Assembly (NCBI RefSeq): GCF_000251145.1
Contig: NZ_AIDW01000018.1
Coordinates: forward strand, 48,925 to 112,924
Origin: Sphingomonas sp. PAMC 26621
GTDB taxonomy: Bacteria; Pseudomonadota; Alphaproteobacteria; Sphingomonadales; Sphingomonadaceae
Direction: 5' to 3'
Length of the DNA stretch: 64,000 nt
Part shown: piece by piece, positions 30,319 through 37,393 of the stretch
How the letters are laid out: every line of letters begins with the position of its first letter
How positions within the stretch are numbered: position 1 is the first letter of the stretch
Made by a program: the position numbers and the translations under genes
Notes under the pieces: generated by a model
Databases searched by the model: none
Told to the model about the DNA's origin: nothing
The model's input: only the letters and a program-made list of their open reading frames with translations

Positions 30319-30348
30319 AATGCCGCCGGTCACTCGGCCGGCGGCATT
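30319..30348. terminator. Bidirectional terminator hairpin
   Basis: AATGCCGCCGG and CCGGCGGCATT form a perfect 11-bp stem with an 8-base loop; AAAA on the left gives a U-tract for leftward transcripts. It lies between the convergent integrase and PEP-CTERM genes. Confidence 0.7.
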
Positions 30349-30393
30349 CCAGAGGCGCTTTACAATATTGCTTCAGCGCTACGCCTACGCGAT

Positions 30394-30918
30394 TTAAGCA
30401 TAGCTCACTGTCGTACGAACGTTCGATCGACGACGCATTGCAAACCCGACTGCGCCAAAACCGACGAGCATCATTGCCCACGTCGCTGTCTCAGGCACGG
30501 CCCCCGCTACTGCCGCTGGGGAAATTGTTAGGTTAGCGTTTCCGAAAAAAGGATTTATCAGGACAAAGGTCCCGGTCGAGAATGTAGGCGCATTTGCTGG
30601 TCCAGAAAACAGCGCCGGACCTGAGAACTGGGAAAAACCCACATTCGCAGCGTTGATGTTCAACGTAGCGAATAGACCGTTTCCAAATCCGATATTGTCC
30701 GCGGTCCCAGCAATCCCGCCAAAAATGCCCGCTACATTCTTGAAGGCCAACTGATCAGAGCCCAAAAAGCTGCTGAACGTATCCGGTGTCGGATTAGAGT
30801 CGAGCTGGAATACTGCTGTACCTGAGGGGCCGGAAAAGTCGAAAACCAACGGTGCTGCGTATGCCGGCGAAGCCAGGCCAACGATTGCAGCCGACAAACA
30901 GAATGCTAGTTTTTTCAT
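30394..30918 (-). CDS. PEPxxWA-CTERM sorting-domain protein
   Basis: A 174-residue secreted protein. Signal peptide MKKLAFCLSAAIVGLASPAYA, then a Gly/Phe/Asn-rich domain (FDFSGPSGTAVFQLDSNP), and a C-terminal sorting signal VPETATWAMMLVGFGAVGF with RRRS. This is the PEP-CTERM variant of sphingomonads, processed by exosortase and linked to exopolysaccharide/biofilm. No exosortase lies nearby, so sorting would depend on a chromosomal enzyme elsewhere. RBS GGGGAG precedes ATG 30918. It is lower in GC than its neighbours, consistent with transfer. Confidence 0.88.
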   Translation of the reverse strand: MKKLAFCLSAAIVGLASPAYAAPLVFDFSGPSGTAVFQLDSNPTPDTFSSFLGSDQLAFKNVAGIFGGIAGTADNIGFGNGLFATLNINAANVGFSQFSGPALFSGPANAPTFSTGTFVLINPFFGNANLTISPAAVAGAVPETATWAMMLVGFGAVGFAMRRRSNVRTTVSYA

Positions 30919-31063
30919 ATCTACTCCCCGCCTCCCAAACCCGCGAGTCACGGAACGAAGGCAGCGAAGGTACGGGAGAATATACAAATAGTTGCGGAAA
31001 CGTTAAAAACGAAAGATTGTTACGCGACGTCAGTGGAGATGCCGGTCCGCGCTACAGGCAATT

Positions 31064-31336
31064 CTACGTCATCCTCCAGCCCATCGGATTGGCAACCCAT
31101 TCATTTATATCGGTTTCGTACCAGGCAACTAGCCCGTCGCTAATCTGGGTGGACGAGGGGAAGGTCCCTGCCCCGATCCGCCGATAGATAGTTGTGCGCG
31201 ACAGCTTGGTCCTCTCGATCACGTCGCGCAGGCGCATAAGATTATCTCGGCTGCGATCGCGAATCTTGTCGGCGGCCGCCCGGGGCAAGTGGCGAGGGTC
31301 GGCATGAGTTTCTCTTATTGCTGGCTGACTATTCAT
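31064..31336 (-). CDS. AlpA-family excisionase/phage regulatory protein
   Basis: A 90-residue small DNA-binding protein. Winged-helix region LMRLRDVIERTKLSRTTIYRRIGAGTFP, then GLVAWYETDINEWVANPMGW, the AlpA signature. AlpA proteins activate prophage or satellite integrase genes or act as excision factors. Start is ATG 31336 (MNSQPAIRETH), which overlaps the stop of an upstream AlpA fragment. It is oriented opposite to the integrase. Confidence 0.85.
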   Translation of the reverse strand: MNSQPAIRETHADPRHLPRAAADKIRDRSRDNLMRLRDVIERTKLSRTTIYRRIGAGTFPSSTQISDGLVAWYETDINEWVANPMGWRMT

Positions 31337-31463
31337 CGCCGCTATCCTCCGCGCGCCATCCCATCGGATCGGCGACCCAGTTGTTGATGTCGCTCTCGTA
31401 CCAAGCCACGCACTTCGGCCCGACGCGTAGCCATCGCTGCCCATACGCATGCCCTGCATTCTC
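31329..31463 (-). pseudogene. Truncated second AlpA gene (3' remnant)
   Basis: The minus strand reads YGQRWLRVGPKCVAWYESD, then INNWVADPMGWRAEDSGDE and a TAG stop at 31331-31329. The run VAWYESDINNWVADPMGW aligns closely with the intact gene's VAWYETDINEWVANPMGW. No helix-turn-helix half or start is present, and an in-frame TGA lies upstream. The tape-measure-like fragment begins about where the gene breaks off. It is a 5'-truncated tandem paralogue. Confidence 0.7.
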
Positions 31464-31522
31464 TCAACGTGGATCTCCCCCCAGTTGTACCACGGCTCAA
31501 TCGCCGCGATGAGGCAACGCCA

Positions 31523-32107
31523 CGAAGGTTGAGCGAGAACCCCGCCGCTCATGCCGCGATCCTGTTAGTTGAGAACGCGATTACGGCCGCCACTCAGCGC
31601 TACGAAGATGCTAGCGACCAGCTGCAGCGCAAGTTCGACAAGCACCTTATCACCGATGCGCAGTATCGCACTGGGCTGACGAAAATCACGCAGGCCCGCG
31701 ACGCCGAGACGGCTGCCGCGTCCAAGTCCAACGCCACGCACGCGGCATCGGACCGAGCCGCAATATCTCGCGCGGAACGCCTCGGACGCGAAGCTGATGC
31801 GATCGGCGCGCAGACCCGCAACCTATATCTGCTGGCGGACGCCTATGGCGTGTCCGGCGCGGCGGCGCTGATGGCCGAGGCCCGCGTGAAGGCTGAGAGC
31901 CAGGCGATCAAGCAGCAGGGCGACATCCAGGCGGCAATCTCGCGCGAGATCGGTCTTGTCGTTGCGCAGCGGGTTTCGGACGCGGCGAAGGCCACGGCAT
32001 CGATGCGCGACCAGGCGGCGGTGCAGGAACAGTTGAATGCCGAAGTCGCGGCCGGGAACGTCCCCGCCGAGCGCGCACAGGCGATGCTTCGCGACCGGAT
32101 GCCTGCT
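31523..32107 (+). pseudogene. Phage tail tape-measure-like gene fragment
   Basis: A helical, Ala/Gln-rich open frame of about 195 residues, including ENAITAATQRYEDASDQL, RKFDKHLITDAQYRTGL, and AISREIGLVVAQRVSDAAKA, resembling the coiled-coil part of phage tail length tape-measure proteins. It has no convincing start; the frame runs in from the AlpA remnant. After RAQAMLRDR it becomes antiphase to the next gene. Homology is judged by eye only. Confidence 0.5.
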
Positions 32108-32139
32108 AGGCACTGGATGGCATCGGCAGTACCTTGGGT

Positions 32140-32543
32140 ATGGATCAGCGAGATTTCCGCCTCGCCATCGTCGGCATCGATTTCATCAATGCCGGCAAGG
32201 AGAGTGAACTCCGGTTCGAGCTGTTGCAGTGCGCACCGGGCGATCCCGTCGAGTTGCGGCGCGAGCCGAAGAACCCGCACGACCCAAACGCGGTGGCGGT
32301 CTTTAGCGAGCGAGGCATCCAGATCGGAAACCTCACCGCGGAGCGCGCACCTTGGATCGGTGGCAAGATCTCGGCTGGCGAGGAGGCGGTGGCCATCTTC
32401 CAGGGCTCCGCGGCAGTGCGGCTATAATTCGGGTCCGGTTTGGCGGAGAAGCGCCAACCCTTCCCCTCGCGAAATTACCGCCGCCTACAGCAAGCCTTGA
32501 CGATTTCCGCCCGGACCCGGACGGACCGGAGTGGGGCGCGTAA
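32140..32543 (+). pseudogene. HIRAN-domain protein, single-base frameshift
   Basis: The start MDQRDFRLAIVGIDFINAGK leads into a compact HIRAN-like domain: RFELLQCAPGDPVELRREP, KNPHDPNAVAVFSERGIQIG, LTAERAPWIGGKI. HIRAN domains bind DNA 3' ends or stalled forks in helicases and occur alone in many sphingomonad phages and islands. The frame stops at 32427, but the next frame continues RGSAAIIRVRFGGEAPTLPL to DGPEWGA and a stop at 32541-32543. One G missing from the GGG run at 32403-32405 explains this. Repaired length is about 134 residues. Confidence 0.65.
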
Positions 32544-32573
32544 AGCTCAATCACGAATCATGATTTTTGCGGC

Positions 32574-32592
32574 GGGGTATAAACTGGGGTAC
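32574..32592. repeat. GGGGTA(C/T) repeats next to attR
   Basis: GGGGTAT at 32574 and GGGGTAC at 32586 match the motif repeated near attL (28920-28970), supporting integrase arm sites at both element ends. Confidence 0.5.
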
Positions 32593-32655
32593 TCAAAGTA
32601 TCAGCCCTAAGAGGAACACAGTTTTTCAGTCATTATTAGCCTTACTTGCGGCGGG

Positions 32656-32669
32656 CACCTCTTCCGCCA
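32656..32669 (+). repeat. attR core direct repeat
   Basis: CACCTCTTCCGCCA, an exact copy of the tRNA-Ser 3' end at 28801-28814. Upstream bases (GCGGG) do not match the tRNA T-arm, so this marks the distal boundary. Confidence 0.8.
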
Positions 32670-32760
32670 GAAGCCGGGGTCGCGGCCGACGCTGTGCGTT
32701 GCGAAGTTCTTGCAGGCCGGACGCACGGGCAGGTCGGAGCTCACGCCCGCCTGCCAGACC

Positions 32761-32889
32761 TCATCCGACGCTATTCCCCGGTGCCATGCCGTCGTGAATG
32801 AGGAGGAAGGCGAGCGCGAGCATCACCAGCGACACGAGCATCAACAGCGACATTCCGAACACACCAACGATACGCCTGGCAATTGTCAC
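32761..32889 (-). CDS. Possible 42-aa single-helix membrane protein
   Basis: From GTG 32889, with GAGGGGG about 6 bases upstream, the minus strand encodes TIARRIVGVFGMSLLMLVSL, then VMLALAFLLIHDGMAPGNSVG. It has a basic N-terminus and one strong transmembrane helix. Not recognised. It lies just outside attR, alone in the gap 32670-33146. The remainder of that gap holds no supported gene, only an imperfect hairpin at 33102-33134. Confidence 0.4.
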   Translation of the reverse strand: MTIARRIVGVFGMSLLMLVSLVMLALAFLLIHDGMAPGNSVG

Positions 32890-33146
32890 GATTAGCCCCC
32901 TCGACACGGCTCGCCGCCGATGACGCCCGCCTCGTGACGGACGTTTTCCTGTTGGAGGGCCGCCTGGCAGTCGGAGAACAAATCCACGCGACCCTCCCCT
33001 GGAGGCGACGTAAATCGTCTCCGGGTACAAGTGGTTTATGGCGCGTTAGGGGGCGTGCAATAATCAATAAGATGCAGAGTTTGCCCGAGTTCGGGGATAT
33101 GCGCCGTTTTGGGATCACCCGATCCGAAACGGCGGAAGTTTTCTCT

Positions 33147-34214
33147 TCATCCGAACGCCGCAGCCAAGCCAGCTGCATCGCGGACCCGCCCTTTTTCGGT
33201 GATATAAGCGCTGACCAGCCGCGCGGGGGTGATGTCGAACGCCGGATTCGCCGTGGGCGACGTCGTTACGAAGATCTGCCGCATCGTTCCATCCAAGTCC
33301 GGGCCGTCGAGCCGGCGGACCTCCTCGGAGGACCGTTCCTCGACCTTGACCGCTGCGCCGTCCGGCGTCGCGGCGTCATAGGTCGAGGATGGCAAGGCGA
33401 CGACGAACGGGATGCCGTTGTCGTGCGCCGCGAGCGCCTTCAGATAGGTGCCGATCTTGTTGCAGACGTCGCCGTTGCGGGTCACGCGGTCCGTGCCGAC
33501 GAGAACGAGGTCGACCTGCCCGCGCTGCATCAGCAGCCCACCCGCATTGTCGACGATATAGCTGTGCGGCACACCGTGCGCGGCAAGCTCAAGCGCGGTG
33601 AGCGCGCCCTGGTTGCGCGGGCGTGTCTCGTCGACCCAGACGTGCAGCGGGATGCCGAGATCGTGCGCCATGTAAATCGGCGCGGTCGCGGTGCCCCAGT
33701 CGACCGTCGCCAGCCAGCCCGCGTTGCAGTGCGTCAGAATGTTGATCGCGCGGCCCGGATTGGCCTCGACGAGCGACTGCAGGATCTCGAGCCCGGCACG
33801 ACCGATCGCGGCGTTGACCTCGACATCCGCGTCGCAGATCGCGCCGGCTTCGACGTACGCCACCGCGGCACGATCACGCTCGGGCAAGCGCGTGACCACG
33901 CCACGAACACGATCGAGCGCCCACCGGAGATTGACCGCGGTCGGGCGCGTCGAAACCAGCCGATCGAACGCGCGGTCGAGCGACTCGTCACCCGGGTCCG
34001 CCCGCAACGCCAGCGCGATCCCATATGCCGCCACCGCGCCGATCAGCGGGGCACCGCGCGTCGCCATGTCGGCGATGGCCAGCGCACAGGCCTCCATCGT
34101 CGTCAGGCGCAACCGCTCGACGGACCACGGCAACCGACGCTGGTCGAAGATCCCGACGCTCCAGCCGTCCGGTTCGAGCCAGATCGACCGCGTCTTCTGC
34201 CCGGCGAGAATCAT
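33147..34214 (-). CDS. mtnA: S-methyl-5-thioribose-1-phosphate isomerase
   Basis: A 355-residue aldose-ketose isomerase of methionine salvage converting MTR-1-P to MTRu-1-P. Signatures: the catalytic Cys in NILTHCNAGWLATVDWGTA and the catalytic Asp in LVGTDRVTRNGDVCNKIGTY, plus the N-terminal WLEPDGWSVGIFDQRRLP. Last gene of the mtn operon; its start overlaps the mtnC stop. Confidence 0.95.
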   Translation of the reverse strand: MILAGQKTRSIWLEPDGWSVGIFDQRRLPWSVERLRLTTMEACALAIADMATRGAPLIGAVAAYGIALALRADPGDESLDRAFDRLVSTRPTAVNLRWALDRVRGVVTRLPERDRAAVAYVEAGAICDADVEVNAAIGRAGLEILQSLVEANPGRAINILTHCNAGWLATVDWGTATAPIYMAHDLGIPLHVWVDETRPRNQGALTALELAAHGVPHSYIVDNAGGLLMQRGQVDLVLVGTDRVTRNGDVCNKIGTYLKALAAHDNGIPFVVALPSSTYDAATPDGAAVKVEERSSEEVRRLDGPDLDGTMRQIFVTTSPTANPAFDITPARLVSAYITEKGRVRDAAGLAAAFG

Positions 34215-34897
34215 GCAGCAAGGCTTTCGGCAAGGATGATGTCGAACGAGGTCGCGAGCGGGTAGCCCGGGTCAACCGGTACGCCGTCGCGCGCGAGCAA
34301 CATCACGCGCAGCCCCGCTTCGCGCGCCGCCGCGAGTTCCGCGATACTGTCGGAGAGGAACAGGATGTCGTCCGGCTCCCGCGCGATCCGGCGCGCGATC
34401 TCGCGGTATGAAGCGCTGTCGCGCTTTGCGCCGACGGCGGTATCGAAATGCCCCGCGAACAGCGGCGTCAGATCCCCCGCCGCGGTATGCGCGAACAACA
34501 GTTTCTGCGCCGCGACCGAGCCCGACGAGTAGACGTACAGCGCGATGCCGTGCGCGTGCCACCGCGCGAGCCCGGCAATCGCATCGGGATAGACATGGCC
34601 GATCAGCGTTCCATCGGCATAGCCCTCGGCCCAGATCATGCCCTGCACCGACTTCAGCGGCGCGACCTTCTGGTCGGCATCGTGCCATTCGAGCAACTGA
34701 TCGATTGCCCCTGCCAGATCGAGGTCGGGTCGCCCGGATGCGGCGCGGACCTGCGCGAGTTCATCGTCGAGGCGCATTGCGTTGGCCGCGACGAACCGCG
34801 CGAGCCGCGTGCGGGCGTAGGGGAACAGCATCTCGTGGACGAACGCGATGCTCGAGGTCGTTCCTTCGACGTCGGTTACGATCGCTTTCGGGGTCAC
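34211..34897 (-). CDS. mtnC: Enolase-phosphatase E1 (acireductone synthase)
   Basis: A 228-residue HAD phosphatase that enolises and dephosphorylates DK-MTP-1-P to acireductone. HAD motif I is [11 protein letters not shown], motif [17 protein letters not shown], then [13 protein letters not shown] and motif [17 protein letters not shown]. The start is a GTG at 34897 overlapping the mtnD stop (GTGA). The frame is open upstream, antiphase to mtnD, and is not used. Confidence 0.93.
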   Translation of the reverse strand: MTPKAIVTDVEGTTSSIAFVHEMLFPYARTRLARFVAANAMRLDDELAQVRAASGRPDLDLAGAIDQLLEWHDADQKVAPLKSVQGMIWAEGYADGTLIGHVYPDAIAGLARWHAHGIALYVYSSGSVAAQKLLFAHTAAGDLTPLFAGHFDTAVGAKRDSASYREIARRIAREPDDILFLSDSIAELAAAREAGLRVMLLARDGVPVDPGYPLATSFDIILAESLAA

Positions 34898-35444
34898 GCG
34901 ACGCCTTCGTACAACGGAATGCCCCGTGCGATCGGATCGCCGGTGAACCGCGCCACCCAGCCGTCCGGTTCGGCGAACAGCCGGATCGCGGTAAAACGCG
35001 GTGCCGGCCCCATGTCGAACCAGTGGCGGGTCCCCTCGGGCACCGCGATCAGGTCGTCGCGCGTGCATTCGAGCGCATAGACCGCATCGGGGCCACGGAT
35101 ATAGAAGACGCCGGATCCCTCCACGAAAAAGCGGACTTCATCCTCGTCATGGATATGCTCGTCGAGGAACTTGGTCCGCAACGTCGCGCGCTCGGCATTG
35201 TCAGGGAGCAGGCGGATCACGTCGCACGACCGATACCCGCCCGCCGTCATCAGCCGGTCGATGTCCGCCCGATAGGCCGCGATCCGTCGGCGTCGCTCGC
35301 GTCATGGTCCAGTATCACCCCCGCCTGCCACCGCTCGAACCGGATCCCGAGCGGCGCAAGTCTGTCCGCGATATCGGTCGCATCGTGCGTTTCGGCCAGG
35401 CGTGCATGCGGGTCGGCGAGATCGTACAGGGTCAGGGTCGTCAT
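34894..35444 (-). pseudogene. mtnD: Acireductone dioxygenase, single-base frameshift
   Basis: Cupin ARD converting acireductone and O2 to the methionine keto-acid precursor. ATG 35444 starts MTTLTLYDLADPHARLAE and runs to LDHDASDAD; the rest continues in another frame as [19 protein letters not shown] and includes the metal site [20 protein letters not shown] and HWFDMG. Restoring one base near 35286 (GATCCGTCGG, expected GATCCGGTCGG) yields one protein of about 183 residues. Metal ligands are intact. The start overlaps the mtnB stop (ATGA). Confidence 0.9.
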
Positions 35445-36067
35445 GATACGCGCCTTTCCAGTTTCAGCGTTTCCCACTCGCAGGCGAGCAGATACTCGAC
35501 CGCCTCGACGACGTTTTCGGCCTCGGCAAGCGTCCGCCCCCAGGCGTAGAGTCCATGGCCGCGAATGTAGAAGGCGGGAAGGATCGGGTCCTGTGCCGCG
35601 AGCAGCGGACGAAGCGAGTCCGCCATCGCGACCATGTCCTGGCTGTTCTCGACCAGCGGAATCGCGACGCGGGTGGCGTGGGTGTCGATCCCGGGGAAGA
35701 CCTTGAGCAACTCATAGCCGTCGAGCACGATCGCCTGCCGTCCGGCCAACGCACGGCTCAACACCACGCCGGTGACCGAGTGGGTGTGCAGCACCCCGCC
35801 CGCGGTCGGGTCGACCGCATAGACCAGGCAGTGCAGCAACGTCTCGGCCGAGGGCCGCTTGCCGTCTAGCGCAATCCCATCGGGGCTCGCGCGCATCACC
35901 TGTTCGGGTTCGAGCCGTCCCTTGTGCGCGCCGGACACGGTCAGCGCGATCGTCCCGTCGGGCAAGCGTACCGAATAATTGCCCGCGGTCGCCGGCGCGA
36001 GTCCGGCACGGTCGAGGCGGGTGCCGGCCGCGATGATCGCGCGGGTCGCTGCTTCGAACGGCGTCAC
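35441..36067 (-). CDS. mtnB: Methylthioribulose-1-phosphate dehydratase
   Basis: A 208-residue class II aldolase-fold Zn enzyme dehydrating MTRu-1-P. Motifs: AGNYSVRLPDG, the metal pair HTHS in VLHTHSVTGVVLSR, a third His in RGHGLYAWGRT, and ENVVEAVEYLL. GTG start at 36067 overlaps the aminotransferase stop (GTGA). Confidence 0.93.
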   Translation of the reverse strand: MTPFEAATRAIIAAGTRLDRAGLAPATAGNYSVRLPDGTIALTVSGAHKGRLEPEQVMRASPDGIALDGKRPSAETLLHCLVYAVDPTAGGVLHTHSVTGVVLSRALAGRQAIVLDGYELLKVFPGIDTHATRVAIPLVENSQDMVAMADSLRPLLAAQDPILPAFYIRGHGLYAWGRTLAEAENVVEAVEYLLACEWETLKLERRVS

Positions 36068-37212
36068 GTCAGCGCCCTGCGGAAATCCGCGAGCTTGTCG
36101 GCTGCGCTGGCGAGGGTCGCTTCGTCCTTGGCAAAGCAAAGCCGGACATATCCGGTCTGCGGGGCCGTGGCGTAGAAGGCGGAGACGGGGATGGTCGCCA
36201 CCCCCGCCTCGACCAGAAGGCGATGCGCGAAGGTTTCGTCGTCGAGCGCGATCCCCGAGGCGGCGAGATCGATGATGACGAACCACGTCGCCGCCCCCGG
36301 CAAGACCGCATAACCCGCCGTGGCAAGCCGTTCGACCAGGAAAGCGCGCGCGTGGCGATACGGGTCGCGGTGCGCGTCATGCCAGTCGGCGGGGAGTGCC
36401 AGCCCTTCCGCCACCGCCCATTGCAACGCCGGCGCAGTCGTGAAGGTGAGGAACTGGTGCGTCGCCGCGATCGCGTCCGCGAGCGGTGGCGCAGCGCAGG
36501 CCCAGCCCACCTTCCACCCGGTCAGCGAGAAGATCTTGCCCGCCGACCCGATCTTGACGGTGCGGCCGCGCAGGCCCGGGATCGACAGGGGGGACACATG
36601 CGTGCCTGCGAAGATCATCGCTTCCCACACCTCGTCGCAGATCAGCGTGACGTCATGGCGGACGCACAAGGTGGCGATCGACGTCCAGGTTGCCGCGTCG
36701 ATGCGGCTTCCGGTCGGGTTGTTGGGGGTGTTGAGCAAAAGGACGCGGGTCCGCTCCGACATTGCGGCTTCGAGCGCGTCGAGCGGCAGCGTCCAGTCGG
36801 GGGGCGTCAGGTCGATCAGACGTGCGACCCCGCCGGCGCGTTCGACGAGTGGCAGATAGGCGTCGTAGAGCGGCTGGACCAGCACCACCTCGTCGCCCGG
36901 GCGGACCAGCGCCAGCAGCGCCGCCGCAAGCGCCTCGGTCGCGCCCGATGTTACGACGACCTCCTCGGGCGTGATCGTGAGGGCTTGCTCCCGCTCGTAA
37001 TAGTCAGCGATCGCCGATCGTAGCGCGGGCAACCCACGCATCGGCGGATACTGGCTGGACCGCTCGGTCAAGGCGCGCGCCGCGGCGTCGAGCAGCGCGC
37101 GGGGGCCGTGTCCGATCTCCGGCATGTCGGGGAACCCCTGCCCCAGGTTGATCGCGCCGAGCTCCTGCGCGAGCCGCGACTGGCGCTCGAAGATCGTGGT
37201 GGGCGGCGGCAA
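36064..37212 (-). CDS. PLP-dependent methionine aminotransferase (YbdL/MtnE type)
   Basis: A 382-residue fold-type I aminotransferase, likely converting KMTB to methionine as the last salvage step. Motifs: LGQGFPDMP, SSQYPPMRGLPALR, NTPNNPTGS, ICDEVWEAM and the PLP lysine in GSAGKIFSLTGWKVGW. I choose TTG 37212, which has AGGAGAT at the right distance and gives the family's usual length; the frame is open to an ATG at 37308. First gene of the mtn operon. Confidence 0.85.
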   Translation of the reverse strand: MPPPTTIFERQSRLAQELGAINLGQGFPDMPEIGHGPRALLDAAARALTERSSQYPPMRGLPALRSAIADYYEREQALTITPEEVVVTSGATEALAAALLALVRPGDEVVLVQPLYDAYLPLVERAGGVARLIDLTPPDWTLPLDALEAAMSERTRVLLLNTPNNPTGSRIDAATWTSIATLCVRHDVTLICDEVWEAMIFAGTHVSPLSIPGLRGRTVKIGSAGKIFSLTGWKVGWACAAPPLADAIAATHQFLTFTTAPALQWAVAEGLALPADWHDAHRDPYRHARAFLVERLATAGYAVLPGAATWFVIIDLAASGIALDDETFAHRLLVEAGVATIPVSAFYATAPQTGYVRLCFAKDEATLASAADKLADFRRALT

Positions 37213-37393
37213 AGGCGGATCTCCTGCTTGGCGCAGACGGCAGGGGTGTGGTCCAGACGCTATAATCGCTCCTGCCAGCATTTGCGCACCATAATTGCTT
37301 TCAACCACGTCGCCATCCGGAGTTTACCCCCGGCGGCGATACCGCTTCAAATCAAAGCTGCACCATGGTGGCGCGAATTCGGGGCATCACGCC

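Larger units (their letters stand above)
28801..32669 (+). mobile_element. Small tRNA-Ser-integrated element (about 3.9 kb)
   Basis: The 14-base tRNA 3' end CACCTCTTCCGCCA at 28801-28814 recurs exactly at 32656-32669. A P4-type integrase starts 157 bases after the tRNA, and GGGGTA-type repeats lie near both ends. Contents are phage-like or non-core: integrase, PEP-CTERM protein, AlpA plus an AlpA fragment, tape-measure fragment and HIRAN gene. No replication or conjugation genes are seen, so it is probably a decayed satellite or prophage remnant. Confidence 0.8.

Noticed and set aside
32567..32797. Plus-strand 76-codon frame across the right end of the element
   Set aside because: No start signal, composition resembles non-coding GC-rich DNA, and it crosses the att site.
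33102..33134. Rho-independent terminator after mtnA
   Set aside because: The stem CGCCGTTTTGGGATC/GATCCGAAACGGCG is imperfect and lacks a U-tract in the direction of the operon, so it is not listed as a terminator.
37213..37393. SAM-type riboswitch upstream of the methionine-salvage operon
   Set aside because: A GATTTGAAGCGG stretch recalls SAM-II, but the conserved pseudoknot pairing sequence and the GCTAAA end were not found.
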